DNA of 64,000 nt from Megamerina dolium (GCA_963854835.1 OY978525.1:5351501-5415500), one strand, 5' to 3'; counted from the first letter of the stretch, positions 1 through 12,111 are shown. Program-made: numbers and translations. The notes: generated by a model from the sequence alone, not told the origin.

Positions 1-59
1 TTCGATTGTTCCTTTACTGTGGTCCCAACTCAATTTTTTAGCTACATCAGCGGTATAAA

Positions 60-250
60 AATACGTACTATCTATTGTACCAACTATTACCTTCCTGTTG
101 TTCAGATCAATATCTAACATATTCATCGGCCTTTTCGTTGTCTAATACACCTCTCTGACCAGAGACCCAATAGAGCTCAATCACATGTTCTCGGATCGAG
201 CATAGTAATTCTCTGTTGTGCTCGATATAGAATGGCTTTTCCTGGCTGTT
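60..250 (-). pseudogene. Non-LTR retrotransposon RNase H domain remnant
   Basis: On the minus strand a frame reads VIELYWVSGQRGVLDNEKAD, which matches the conserved C-terminal block of the RNase H domain carried by Jockey, R1 and I-type LINEs (usual form WVPGHxGxxGNExAD). The motif lies at about 114-184. Downstream the frame is closed by stop codons and no start or other domain is visible, so this is a short decayed fragment. The clade cannot be fixed from so little sequence. Confidence 0.5.
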
Positions 251-540
251 CAAAAACCTACTTCGTCTTTATCGTCTATGAAGCTTGGTCAATAGCATAG
301 ATTTCGACATTGAAGAATACACAGAAAATTTGTAATTTGAAGTATCTTGCAATTTCTGGCCTTTCTGAATAAATTCAAATTTCTGTACCAATATATCTAA
401 TAGAAAAATATTTATGAGTATTGGGATTTTACCATTAACCATTAAAAAAAAATATTCCTCACATTAATTGAAAATAAAGAATCGTTAAATCATTAAAGGG
501 CTTGCCAACTAATATGGCAAGCCCTTAGTGCACAGAGAAT

Positions 541-1395
541 GCCTGAATGAATTACATCAATATAATTCGAGATATGTATGAGAACGCGGGCGAACTCGAA
601 GAGTTCGACCTAGAAGTAGTGGTACATCAAGGTTCCGCATTAAGTCTGCTTCTATTCAACCTAGTCATGAATTACATAACAGTTCACATCCAATGTGAGG
701 CTCCGTGGACCGTCTTATATGTAGACGATATCGTTTTAGTATGCAGAGACGCAGACGACATCCAAGCCATCCTAACTCAATGGCAAGGAGCGCTAAACAA
801 CAGCAACCCCGGAAAATAACCCATGCATAATAACCCACTAAAAGAGGTGAGCATGTTTAAATACTTGGGTTCCGTTTGAACAAGTACTGGCGAAATCAAT
901 GCAGACGTACAGCACATGGTAAGCTCAGCGTGGTTAAAATGGAAGTCACTAACGGGAGTACTATGCGACAAAAGGATGCCATTACACATAAAAGTAAAAA
1001 TTTACAAAACCGCCGTACGCCCAACATTATTATATGGAGCTGAATGTTGGCCTCTGAAAATGCCAGACGAAAGAAAGCTGCAAACGACGGAAACGAAAAT
1101 GTTGCGGTGGTCTACATGAGTCAAATTGCTCCACAAAATACCAAACCGGTACATTCGTGGTAATGCAAGAAAGCCGCATCCACTGGTACGGACACATCCA
1201 GCGAAGATCCGATTCTGATATGACGAAGATAGCGCAAAGAAGCCTGGACGACCCCAACTCACATGGGCGAAGCAAATACAAAATGATTTGAAACATGCGA
1301 ACTTAAACACCGAGACAACCCACGATCGACGAATCTGGAGATTACGAACTAGGAGAGCTGACCCCAACTAAACTGGGATAAAAGCAAGAAGAAGA
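541..1395 (+). pseudogene. RTE-like LINE, 3' part of reverse transcriptase with GAA-rich tail
   Basis: Several + strand frames together read the C-terminal half of a LINE polyprotein. Frame 547-819 carries the reverse transcriptase catalytic box YVDD (residues 58-61, within LYVDDIVLVCRDADD). Frame 916-1119 carries the thumb and connection block AVRPTLLYGAECWPL, followed by ERKLQTTETKMLRWS. After a stop at about 1119 the sequence still reads HWYGHIQRR and then RRIWRLRTRRADPN, a typical end for the RTE/BovB group. It closes with a short (GAA)n tail at 1388-1401, as expected for 3'-end reverse transcription. At least two frameshifts and stops make it inactive. The 5' part (endonuclease, fingers) is absent. 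Assignment to RTE rather than a related LINE clade is inference. Confidence 0.8.
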
Positions 1396-1934
1396 AGAAA
1401 GAATCATTAAAGTGTGATTAAAATATTAACTAAAGGCTTTAAGAAAATCAGTTACACTTTAAATAGTCCTCTTCATTTTATTTTGGATTTATTTTTCTCC
1501 CCTCAAAATTAAAAATTTTTAGTGAATGATTTTATCAATAAATTAAAATTGATTTTTTAGTACAAATTTTATATAAAAACTGCATAACACTAATAGAAAG
1601 AAATATTTGCGTATGTAAATATATTTGTGAGTATATAAACCTATATGGTATGTATGTACGCGAATTCAACTATTGACTGCATATTATAACTAGTAGCATA
1701 TCCATCTGTCCAGCACTAGAGCATTTGCTACAAAAATATTTTTTATGCAGATCACATATGTATGTAGATTGATTGACATGGACAGCAAATTAATGAATTA
1801 AAAATGTTTTTTTTTCCCTTGCAAAGGCTTTTATTTGCACTAACTGTTCTAATGCTATATGACAACATGAATGTAATAGTCGCATACCATGCGAAAGTAT
1901 CTACTAGAAATATATATACTTAGGTAGGTCAATC
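1396..1934. other. AT-rich noncoding spacer
   Basis: No coding frame, repeat copy or recognisable RNA gene was seen in this stretch. It is AT-rich with short ATGTAT-type runs. Confidence 0.5.
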
Positions 1935-2290
1935 TGTATGGCAGGCTCTTTCAGGGATGGAGATGGGGGTAAGTATGTTTCCGAAAAATATTAAAGAGGT
2001 AAAACTAATGGGGTCGATTATAGATTTTGTACCTCTCCGAAGGCGATCTGGTATTTTTTTCCATTTCACATATGTTTTTGCGTTCATTTTGTATGAGAGA
2101 CCTCTAGCGTAATGCCTAGAGGAGGATGGAGGCAAAATATTATGATGGAAAAATTAATGCTAGTCAGTCAACATGTTAACCCTCTAGGGGCAGTCTGATA
2201 GCGCTAGTAACAAATTTTATAAAAACAATAATTTTTGTGGGGGAAGCCCACTAAGGGGTTAAGATAAAGGCTAAGTATGTTCGGAAAAGT
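1935..2290 (-). repeat. Two degenerate minus-strand copies of the ~145-bp satellite seen at 28.7-29.8 kb
   Basis: Read on the minus strand, 1935-2035 gives GACCCCATTAG followed by ACATACTTACCCCCATCT, closely matching the units near 28750 and 29750. A second partial copy at 2225-2290 reads CCGAACATACTTAG and then CCCCTTAG with GGGCTTCC, matching units near 29100 and 45890. The two pieces are separated by about 190 bp of unrelated sequence. Confidence 0.55.
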
Positions 2291-2650
2291 GCCGTAGCTG
2301 AGTAGTTATTGTGTTGGTAGTTATCTGTAGGTCGAGGGTTCAATCCCCGACTGAAGCATATCAAATTTTATATCGAAAAATTTTTTTCTTTCAAACGGTA
2401 CCCACCTGTCTGCAAGCAATTGGCAATTCTTCCGGTAGTAACCATTTGCCATGAAAAAGCTTCTAAAAGGACTCAGTGACAAAGCTCAAAAAAGTTATGC
2501 CGCAAGAGTTCTGCCATTCGTAACTGGCTAAAATAAGTAGGACCCTTCTAATACCGTTCAAAATTTAACATGTTCCACAGTAATGGAAGAGAACCTCAGC
2601 CAAAGAACCCTTCGGGGTTTTAAGTGCCACAAATTTATTTCTTTTTTAAT
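2283..2650 (+). mobile_element. tRNA-derived SINE, full copy (copy 1)
   Basis: The head resembles a tRNA with an internal RNA polymerase III promoter: an A-box-like TAGCTGAGTAG at about 2294 and a B-box-like GGGTTCAATCCC at about 2336. The body follows: ATATCGAAAAATTTTTTTC, then ACGGTACCCACC, AAGCTTCTAAAAGGACT, GTTCTGCC and GGCTAAAATAAGTAGG. The tail ends near ACAAATTTATTT. The same order of blocks recurs at least ten more times in the window. The head is too diverged to be a working tRNA. Confidence 0.8.
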
Positions 2651-2758
2651 GTTCGGGCAAAATATTAAGAAAAAAAATTATTGAGTGTTGGCCTTGTATT
2701 TCACTGTTTAAATATGAGATAATATAATTAAATTATAAGAAAGTCATAAAAACATCCT

Positions 2759-2954
2759 GTTCTCGAATTCAGACCTCGTGCACTAGTTGTAAAATTTCAT
2801 CAATTAACACGAAACCTAATATTTTCTAGTTTTCTATAGAATCGAATATTTTTAGTGTTCTCGAATTCAGACCTCGTGCACTAGTTCTAAAATTTCATCA
2901 ATTAACACGAAACCTAATATTTTCTAGTTTTCTATAGAATCGAATATTTTTAGT
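2759..2954. repeat. 98-bp tandem duplication, two near-identical units
   Basis: GTTCTCGAATTCAGACCTCG starts at 2759 and again at 2857. The two 98-bp units run to TTTTTAGT and appear to differ at one base (AGTTGTAA versus AGTTCTAA). Near identity suggests a recent duplication. Neither unit carries a reading frame of note. Confidence 0.9.
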
Positions 2955-3245
2955 GATAAAAAGAGTCCCCTCTTAATAATCGCCATCCTAATAATACCAT
3001 GTAATGGAAGGTAGTGACACGATATGTATGTATTTTATTTAAAATTGTGTCACTCACTCAATTCGAACATTTAGTATTTGGTGATTTCGTTACAAACTCG
3101 TACATGAAATTCAGTTCAAAAATTCAGTTGCTTTAGGCGTGCAACAATTTTTTTTCTATGTTAACTTCCTACCAATAAAATTCAGTTTGGATGTGTATTT
3201 CAATGAATGGGGGTCGGTATATGTATGTACTCCACATGGTTATAT

Positions 3246-3279
3246 GCCAATAGGTCATCTATTCATGAGACCTATTGGC
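3246..3279. repeat. 11-bp inverted repeat with 12-nt loop
   Basis: GCCAATAGGTC at 3246-3256 is followed after 12 nt by its exact reverse complement GACCTATTGGC at 3269-3279. No other copy was noticed. It may be chance or the scar of a small element. Confidence 0.6.
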
Positions 3280-3532
3280 GTCGCGGACAAAATGTTATCT
3301 GGTAAGTATTTAATACTTAAAGTATCAATCGAATGTATTTGGATCATAAAATTGTCACACAATATTCGAAAGCATCGAATGCTTTCATTAATTTTTCTGT
3401 GTATTTAGTTTGTTCCATCTGTTCTGTTGCATGGAATTTTATATGGGCCTTTAAAGTGAACAGTATCTAAATTGAACAAAAGAAATGTAATTGTATTTCG
3501 AGCCGATGAGTTGTGGTACACTTTCTCATATT

Positions 3533-3599
3533 AAATATGATTTTTTTAGCAGGGTACGAACGTAGTATACGTTCGTACCCTGCTAAAAAAATCATATTT
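3533..3599. repeat. Perfect 32-bp inverted repeat with 3-nt spacer
   Basis: The left arm 3533-3564 includes TTTAGCAGGGTACGAACGTA. The spacer GTA at 3565-3567 is followed by the exact reverse complement 3568-3599. Such a tight, perfect palindrome in otherwise decayed AT-rich DNA is recent, a foldback structure, or an assembly artefact. No coding frame accompanies it. Confidence 0.9.
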
Positions 3600-5046
3600 T
3601 TTCATGGACATCTATAACACCAGTCGACAAAGAAAAAAGCACCTTAAAAAAGTATGTTTTCCTGACTAAGTTCGGTCCGCTGATTGAGAAAATGGCACTC
3701 ATTTATTTTTCCAAAGGAGTGTTTTCGAGATATTCCCGAAAAAAGTGTTTTTTTCGCACTATTTTCAGTTTCTGGCAATAATCTTGAAAATATTTTATCC
3801 ATTTACCAAGAATTTTGACAGAACCAATTAACACGCCATATATTTTTACAAAATACGAAATTGTCCAAATAATGGAGTGATTTTTTTGTAGATCTTATAC
3901 ACAATAATGTTTACCGCGACCTATATGGTATTTTAAGGCATTTTTGAGGTTAGGTTTGTGTGGGAGGTATGCTTTAAAATAAACCGATCACGCCCATTTT
4001 CGTAGTGTTCACTTATAATATTATAAAAATATATATGCACAAATTGTTGAAATCCAATACTCATCGATGCACTTTTTACGGCATTTTTAAAAAGTCATTT
4101 ACCTTGGAGACCAGCATGAAAAAGCCGTCTCAGATTTTCATTCAATTTTTTATACATTAATTTTAAATTGTAAAAAATTAAAATATATGGAATAATTAAA
4201 GTATATGAAATTATCTATCCAACGGAAGTAGAACGAAATAAATGGGACAAGTGGACCCCAAGATATTGCGATATAAGTAACACACAAAAGTTGACAAAAT
4301 TCTGTCATTTTTCAAATATTTAACTTAACGGTATTCGGTTAAAAAAATTTTCCGAGAGAAATCCCGATACACGTGTAAACCTATTTTACGTAAAAAACTT
4401 TGTAAAAATTTTTCTACCGAATTTGAGACATCAAATCCTGATTGTTATCCGATTTAAAAGATATATGTTTTCACACTTTGCCGCATGAAATGCATATAAA
4501 GACATCGACATCGAAACTCAATAGGTGAGGTCAATTACGCATGAAAATACATGAACGTACATGATTAAGTTTGCCAATAAATGGACGCGCTCTAAAATGG
4601 ACGGGATCGATAGTAAACCAAATCACTCTTTTGTATGGGAGGTGGGCGAGATTATCATCCGATTCCAGTTATTTTTAGATATATTAATTTTCTGCTAAAG
4701 CAAAACTTACGTTTCAGTTTTAGTTTAGAAAACTGATTTTTTTTTGAGGTAACTTAAATATTTATTAAAATTATCATAGAAAAATATAATAAATTTACTA
4801 TAGTCTATGTTCATACTAAAACAATTATAATTAATATATAATAAATAATAATGCACTTAATTTATATGGATATTCTTACATATGTGCTAACATAGAGACA
4901 TATGTACGTAGATATGCATCTGGGTGTTGCATAAATCAAAACGAAAATTAGTAAACCACAAAATTGCAACATTTTACATAATACATACATTAATCATCAT
5001 AATTTTACAAAAAAAAATCAACAGAATAAATACTGATTATAGATAA
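3600..5046. other. Noncoding spacer, possibly an old repeat at its 3' end
   Basis: No gene was recognised. At about 4632-4648 the minus strand reads CGCCCACCTCCCATACAAAA, the same word pair (CACGCCCAC, CTCCCATACAAA) that marks the mini-me-like element at 30725-32015. Part of this stretch may therefore be an old reverse-oriented relative. The rest is featureless AT-rich DNA. Confidence 0.4.
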
Positions 5047-5048
5047 TA

Positions 5049-6329
5049 CGAGGGCGGTCCCAGAACTACCCGACCTGAGATATAGATGGCGGTAGTAGTT
5101 TATAACGTATAAAACATACGTTTTAAGTTTCAAGGCGCCACGTTGTTTAGTATTTTTTTTTTTTTTTTTGGAGCCATCGAAAGTTAATGACCTCAGCGAA
5201 TTAGTAAACATGGAAAAAATTGGTCTCCGTTATGTAATTCAATACTTTCATTTGAAAGGTCTCAGTACAGCGAATATTAAAGCCGAACTAGATTCTACTC
5301 TGGGAGAGTCTGTTTCTTCGTTTACGACCATAAAATATTGGGTGGCAGAGTTTAAACGAGGTCATACCAGCTATCAAGACGAATACCGTAGTGGTCGACC
5401 AATTGAGGTAGCCACGCCAGAGACGATTAAGAAAATCCAGAAAATGGTATTGGATGATCACCGGCTAAAGGTGCGTGAGCTAGGTGAAATTACAAGCATT
5501 TTAAAAAGTGCTATACATCGTATGACTGAAAATTTGGAGATGAAAAAACTGTGCGCAAGATGGGTGCCACGTTTGCTCACAATACAAAAAAAAACAACGT
5601 CGTGAAGATGTTTCTATTGAGTGTTTGGCGATGTTTCACATTAATAAAGCCGAGTTTTTGCGTCGATTCGTAACCATGGATGAGACATGGTTCCACCACT
5701 TCACACCTGAGACAAAGGAGCAGTCAAAACAGTGGATTTAAAGGGGAGAAGTGTCCAAAGAAGAAGAAGACAGTTCCATCTGCAGGCAAGGTTATAGCGT
5801 CTGTGTTTTGGGATGCACGTGGCATAATTTTTATTGATTATCTTCAAAAAGGAAAAACAATCAACGGCGAGTATTATGCTAATTTGTTGCAGCGTTTAAG
5901 TGATGAAATTAAAGGAAAAAAGGCCGTATTTGGCGAAAAAGAAAGTGTTGTTTCATCAAGACAATGCACCAGTCCGCTATTGCGATGGCCAAAATCAATG
6001 AGGTAAAGCTCGAATTTCTACAGCACCCACCTTATTCGCTAGATTTAGCTCCATCGGATTATTTTCTATTTCCAAATTTGAAAAAATGGCTTGGTGGTAG
6101 AAGATTTGCAAACAATGAAGAGGTGGAGTCTGCGGTGGATGGCTATTTTAATGAGCTATACAATTCATACTATAAACAGGGTATCGAAGCTATAGAATAT
6201 CGCTGGTAAAGGTGTATAGAGCTAAAAGGAGATTATGTTGAGAAATAAACAAAAATTTTCCCAAATTTGTTTTCTCTATTCCCAAATTTGTTTTCTTTGT
6301 TAGGTCGGGTAGTTTTGGGACCGGCTTCG
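5049..6329 (+). mobile_element. mariner transposon, complete length with both terminal repeats
   Basis: The ends are imperfect inverted repeats of about 28 bp. The 5' end begins CGAGGGCGGTCCCAGAACTA, and the 3' end, reverse complemented, begins CGAAGCCGGTCCCAAAACTA. Each is flanked by the TA duplication typical of mariner (5047-5048 and 6330-6331). The length of 1281 bp is normal for an intact mariner. The only gene inside is the broken transposase described separately. Terminal repeats differ at only a few bases while the gene has several breaks, so it is a dead but relatively well-preserved copy. Confidence 0.93.
5210..6209 (+). pseudogene. mariner transposase, DD34D type, frameshifted
   Basis: The natural start is the ATG at 5210 (MEKIGLRYVIQYFHLKGL), giving about 335 codons of coding potential, close to the usual ~345. 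The N-terminal helix-turn-helix DNA-binding region is visible through KYWVAEFKRGHTSYQDEYRSG and KKLCARWVPRLLT. The catalytic blocks are present but lie in different frames: first Asp in VTMDETWFHHF (about 5677), second in FHQDNAPV (about 5953), third in HPPYSLDLAPSDYFLF (about 6022). The C-terminus ends AIEYRW and a stop at 6207-6209. Breaks occur near 5590 (A-run frameshift), 5738 and 5940. The enzyme would cut and paste the flanking element; this copy cannot encode it. Confidence 0.92.
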
Positions 6330-6331
6330 TA

Positions 6332-7600
6332 TCTTATACATATATTTGTATATTCATGTATAATAATATAAATAATTTATGATAATATATATTTGTAAAA
6401 AATAAATACTATGTAAATGTGACTACAGTGAAACATGCTAGAATGACAGGTGTGCACATTTAGTGTTTAATAATTATTGAAGCGTATTGCCTACATGTAC
6501 ATAAATAATATATATTAATGACTATATTGACTATTGGAAAATGTCATTATGTTATTTAAAAATGCTTTTAATCCATTTGTTTCATGATCATTTCAAGATG
6601 AAAGAAATAGCCAAGTGGAAAACTACAAATATTATTTTGCAATAAATTTTAATTAAAGTTATTCTATATACATATTTATTATATTATAGATATTTTAAAT
6701 ATAATTTATATTTACTTACTTACTTATGTGACCATAACATCCGAATATCGATTTAGGCCGAAAATAACATGCTTCCCCAGCCATCTCTGTTCTTCGCTTT
6801 ATATAAAATATTAAATTCCATAGAAATTACTAACACATACTCGTACATGCAAGCACATTTAATAATACACTACAAGCCTAATTGTGTGATAGTGGTTTCA
6901 TTCATAAAATTACGCACGCAAATGCAATCACCCACGCATAATTGCATACAAAATTATAGATAGACCGTAGATTTATGTAATGCGGAAATTGCGAAGGCAA
7001 GCATTTGAATGAAAACGCTAATGATTCATGAATGCACGCATGCTCTTACATACATATCGTACATACTCATACAAGCATGAACATGTGATATATACTATGT
7101 ATGTATGTAGTACTTTGAAATAAATGGAAATTATACTCGTACCATCACTATGATTTAACTGGATTGTGATGCTAGTAGTTATATACAACTAAATATTTAT
7201 ATACAATATTGTCACATGTACAAACGTACAGGTATACTCTCATGATGGTTTAGAATAGTATGGATGGCAGCAATGAGTTATGTACTGAACTATATATATA
7301 AAAACATCTGTGCCTGTGTGTGTGTGTGTAAATGTGAATTTATATTGTTTGTATTTTCATTTCAATTTCTCTCTAGTGCGGTTTAATTGTATTATGGAAA
7401 AAAAAATAAAGCAATCAATTGGAATTATTTTGCGTCTATGTGGCTCATGTAGGTAGCTATTTTGTAAATGTGATGATGGTTCTAGTGAGTTTTTAATTAA
7501 AATCAGTGAAACTAGTGACTATTCTAAGGAAATTTTACGAGAATAAATAACATATTTAAAATCATATAGAACAGGAATTAAATTTAAATGAATTGAATAA
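6332..7600. other. AT-rich noncoding spacer
   Basis: There is no supported gene. It has short simple runs, including (TG)n at about 7314-7329 and ATGTATGTATG words near 7098. Codon-length open stretches here are short and compositionally AT-driven. Confidence 0.5.
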
Positions 7601-7619
7601 TTGTTTGTAATAACGTATA

Positions 7620-9030
7620 ACTTTTTTTTTTGTCTATTTTCGACATTATTCCAGCGAAAAATTATAATAATATCGAACAAAAATATGCACGGAATTACAT
7701 TTTTGATATTATTGCAATTTTGTTTATATGAAATGTATGATATAATATCGAACTATAAATATATGGATTTAGATTTTTCACATTATCGTAAAAAAGTGTT
7801 GCAAAAATGTCGCCACGTTTTCCCATAAAAAGAAATTCGACATTATTTCAAATATATTTCGATATCAATTCATTGAAATTAATGAGAAATATGATAAAAA
7901 CCACATTAATACCCTGCATATTTGGTTTTTTCGATATTATCGCAAAAAACAAATGAAATAATATTGAACCATAAATGTATGGATTTAGATTTTCGACATT
8001 ATTGCAAAAAACTGCTGCAAAATCATCGACACTTTTACCCATAAAAAGAAATTCGACATTATTGCCAATATTTTTCGATATTAATTCATTCGAATTAATG
8101 AGAGATATAACAAAAATCACATTAATACCCAGTATATTTGGCTTTTTCGACATTACTGCAAAAAAATGTTCAAAAATGTCGACACATTTCCCATAAGAAA
8201 TTTAACATTACTGCAAATATTTTTCGATACTAATTCCTTCGAATTAATGAGAAATATAATAAAAATCACATTAATACGCAGTATATTTGAGTTTTTCGAA
8301 ATTATTGCAAAAAACAAAAGATACACTATCACTATAAATATATAAATTTAGATTTTCAACATAATTTCAAAAAGTGAAGTGCAAAGAAAAGTGCATTAAT
8401 GCCGACACTTTTTCCATAAAAACAAAATTTAACATTATTGGAAATATTTTACGACAATAATTCATTTAAATTAATAGAAATATAATAAACATCACATTTG
8501 TACTCAGTATATTTGAATTTTTCGACATTATTGCAAAAAACAAATGAAATAATATCCAACTTCAAATATATGGATTTAGATTTTCGACATTATTGCATTA
8601 AGTGCTGCATTAATGTAAACACTTTTTCCATATAAACAAAATTTAACATTACTGCAAATATTTTGCGACATAAATTCATTAAAATCAATAGAAATATAAC
8701 TAAATCCATATTAATACCCAGTATATTTGGCAAATCACAACAAATCACAAAATATCAAACTAAAAATGTATTGATTTAGATTTTGGATGTTATTGCAAAA
8801 ACGTGTTCCATTAAAGCCGACACTTTTTGCATAAAAACAAAATTCAACATTATTACAATTTTTTTCGACATTAATTCCAGTATATTTGTCTTTTTTAACA
8901 TTACTGCAAAAAAAAAAAACATAAATAAATTAAATGAAATAATGTCGATAATAATAATGAATAATAATATAAAAATGTATGAATTTAAATTTCGCATTAA
9001 CGCTGACACTTTTTCAATAAAATAATTAAT
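7620..9030. repeat. Degenerate tandem array, unit about 215 bp
   Basis: The words ATGGATTTAGATTTT, TCGACATTATTGCAAAAA, CCATAAAAAGAAATTCGACA, AATTAATGAGA and CACATTAATACCCAGTATATTTGG recur in the same order. ATTCGACATT-type words fall near 7832, 8048, 8428, 8640 and 8842, and ATTTAGATTTT near 7766, 7982, 8347, 8577 and 8776. This gives about six to seven units of roughly 200-220 bp, one shortened. Units have diverged by many substitutions and indels, so the array is old. Short open frames here are by-products of the repeat. Confidence 0.85.
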
Positions 9031-11109
9031 TCAATGAAATTATGAGAAAAATATTAAAACACACGCAGTAATTAAAAAATAAATAAGTGAAAGTCCACAA
9101 TCTGTTGAAGCATCTTTTCTATATTAATATTGAAATCATTTTTCTTCAAACTGCCACAAAATTTTCATCAAATTTAAATTCATTTTTAACAACAAGACCA
9201 TATTTCACTATAAAACACTAGTAAAAGAACTACAAAAATAACTCTCTTTGTTTATTTTTATAAATTCAACAAATTATAATATATTTAAAAAATGAAATAA
9301 TTATTATTTTTTATAAAACTGGTTATCAGAAAGAAATTATTTAAAATAATTTGAATTGAATTTAAACAGTAATGACCGGTTTTTGAATGAGAACAATATT
9401 TTGTACGATTAACAAAAATTTAACAGTTTAATTAAATATAATTAAAATAATTCAACAAGACAAATTTCAAAAATGGTATTGAGCTTAGATTTTTTTTCAG
9501 GATTTATTCTTTGATGAGTTTTGATTTTTTTAGAATAATTTATTCTTTGATCTACGACATCATTTACACATTAAAATTCTTTCTTTACTCACAAGTCTCA
9601 CTATAAATAGTTTGCATACCCGCATGTATATATTTAAGAACTTTGAAGCGGAACTATAACTTTTTCTTTATGACAGAGACGTCAATGAAGTTCGTCACTT
9701 GTCAGCGGTTATACTCTTTTAGCGAATGGTTGAGAATGCATGTGTTTGTTTTTTAAGGATTCCTTGTTACACTGTAAATCTAAAAAAGGAAACTTTCTTC
9801 TTCTTCAGTTTTCTTTAAATCATGGAACAAAGTTATATGTTGCCATTATACATGAAGGCAAAAAACAAGTAGAATAAAAATTATTTAACACCCAGACAAA
9901 AAAAAAAATAATTATCTTTTTTGTTGATTTTTTTATTTTTATTTTATTTATTTTTTTTTTTTATTTTTTTTATTCTGAAAAATATGTTAAATGTTGCAGT
10001 CCAAAATTTTTGAAAATATATTATACAATTTTATTATATTAGAGTTAGAATTTTTAATTAAATTTAATGCACAAACATTCACTCACATTAAATACAGCGG
10101 ACGTCACAGCACTTGTACCAATGTTATTCTACGGAAAGTTTTATTTGAAAGTGCAATAAGGGGATTTTTAATGAAATATTCTATTTGGTATTTTTTTTTT
10201 TTGTTTGTTTTTATTTAGCTTTGTATTTGTAAGTATAATATATTTGTTTATTCAACACAACCGTATTCAAACACAATTAAATCGAAACTGATCACTATGA
10301 AATATCAAAGAAACAACATTAAAAAGATACAATATACCTTCATTGAGTACAGTGAACAAAACATAATAACAACATCTCACAGTTAATCGTCACTGTCATT
10401 GGAATTACACTGCGATACTTTTAGTCGATCTACGTGTATATTGAACAGTGTCACCTTTCCATATAAGCAGTAGGTCAAAAATAGTGAAAGTGATAAAATT
10501 TATGACAAATCATTATTGAATTCGCTAAATTGATTTTCGATTGAAATGGCCATAAAGATAATTTTTTTTTTATAATGAATTCTAATTTCAAAAATTGTTA
10601 ATATTGGCGTACCCATACGACCACGTATTTAATATATTAAACCTCTCGTTTTGTAAATCAATGAATACAATGAGTACTGTACAATTTTTTATTAGCTCAA
10701 AAAGTATAAAAATGGGATCAGGTCCAGGAGGCAGTGTTTCATATTTTTTTTCTCGTTTCATGTTGTTCCAGTAAGAGTTCCAAGGTTGTTTTCTCAGTTC
10801 TAAACCAATGAGAGGTGGAAAGCTATGAAATCATAAATTTTCGGATATATTTGGATATTTTTGGATAAGCAGTTCAAGTGCCTGGTATCCCAAAAAATAA
10901 AAATAGGATATCCGACAAACCAAAGAGATCTAATTCGATCTAATTCTGTATATTTTGTATAACTGAATCTGAATCCAAGGCCGAATCTCCACCATCACCA
11001 CCAGATTTCTTTCTAACATCAAAAATAATATAATTTTTACAGGAATTTTTAAATTAAGAATTTCTTGGACATCTATTTTTATGTTAAAAAAAAATTATAT
11101 ATTTATAGT
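9031..11109. other. AT-rich noncoding spacer
   Basis: Long T- and A-runs occur near 9900-9980 and 10190. I saw no coding exon, RNA gene or clear repeat family member here. The frame at 9991-10215 is AT-rich and shows no recognisable motif. Confidence 0.5.
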
Positions 11110-11455
11110 ATATTTTCACTAGGCCTATTACAAATTAGTTGTTTAATCAAAAATCAAAAATTACTCGATTAATTTGATTTGTACGCTCTCCAAAACCTTT
11201 TCTCTTTTAAGTTTTCTTTGATTTGTTAGTTTACTTTTGAAATAAAAATTTCAAAATGTATAATAAAAAAATATGGAAAATATTGCTCCAATAATTTTAT
11301 TTTGATTAAACTAAATTTTGATTAATTTAATCATTTTAACTTTACTTCATCAAAATCATGATTAATCGAATTAATATTGATCTAAGCATTGTAATTAATT
11401 AGATATTTTGAATATATGATTAATCACGAAGTAATACAATAATTAAATCGAAAAT
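11110..11455. mobile_element. Degenerate ATTAATC-rich MITE, hAT-type relative
   Basis: The stretch is dense in GATTAATC and TTTGATTAA words in both orientations. It shares an internal block (TTTTAAGTTTTCTTTG followed by TTTGAAATAAAAATTTCAAA) with the similar region at about 62480-62540, and has the same general make-up as the element at 36770-37576. No exact terminal repeats or target duplication remain. Confidence 0.55.
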
Positions 11456-11504
11456 TAACTTTTCCGATATAACGGTATATGACACATGTTTACAGTATTA
11501 GCAA

Positions 11505-11672
11505 CCAAATATTTTGCTCCCAAGAATGGACGGGTCTACGTCCCGGAAGCACCAGTCGACCACATGGTCGACCAAGGTCCATTCAACACAACAGAATACG
11601 GAAGTGCTTTGTACGGGAACAAAACAAAGCAGTTCCGTAGTCTTGCTGCTACAGCAACAACAACAGCCAAAT
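11505..11672 (-). repeat. Dispersed palindrome-core repeat, copy A
   Basis: Ordered blocks shared with copies at 18.7, 28.4, 28.6 and 40.1 kb are visible: TCCCAAGAATGGACGGGTCT, ACGTCCCGGAAGC, a core close to TCGACCACGTGGTCGA (here with CACATG), CAAGGTCCATTCA, GAATACGGAAGTGCTTTGTA, GGGAACAAAACAAAG, and a CAACAACAAC end. It is about 165 bp long. The + strand translation is open, but other copies are not, so the reading frame is incidental. The element class is unknown. Strand is given relative to the 28-kb copies. Confidence 0.8.
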
Positions 11673-12111
11673 ATTAGAGAATTAGAAAAATTCCAAAAAA
11701 AGCGCTTTTCTTCGAAATCTAACACCCAAATTAATTAAATTAATTAATATAATCTAAAAAAATAATTTTAGTTCATTGTACAACTTTAATGATGCATTTT
11801 TAACAATAGATTCTATCTTAATTTTTTCCAATTTCAATCAACAGTGAAACACTATGCGCCCATTGTGCTGTTTGTAAGCAACACTTAATAGCTTATCATC
11901 TTATATATTAATGGACTATATATTACTTAGTATAAGCGACTGTATGAACAGGTTTCTCAAAAAAGCAATTTGCATTTATTGCTTCTGTTAATGTTTATAT
12001 TTCTATATGATTTTTAGATTTTGATTTGTTTTTAGTTTTTCTGTGTGTGTGCTAAGCAATTCTTCTAAATCATCTTGAATTTAGTTTAATTTATTTAAAA
12101 TATCTTTGTTA

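Noticed and set aside
1002..1367. Two minus-strand frames of 121 and 88 codons
   Set aside because: They are antisense to the RTE-like LINE, whose + strand reading has clear conserved blocks.
2176..2262. TTAACCCTCTAGGGGC ... CACTAAGGGGTTAA as a second TTAA-flanked piggyBac-like MITE
   Set aside because: The right end is better explained as part of a minus-strand copy of the ~145-bp satellite (CCCCTTAG with GGGCTTCC); the inverted ends match only over a few bases beyond TTAA.
2285..2350. A genuine tRNA gene
   Set aside because: The B-box and partial A-box are present, but there is no proper cloverleaf, and the sequence continues into a body repeated about ten times in the window; it is a SINE head. 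The same applies to 37066 and 62330.
11486..11738. Three overlapping frames as small proteins
   Set aside because: All lie inside copy A of the palindrome-core repeat; other copies have stops in the matching frames.
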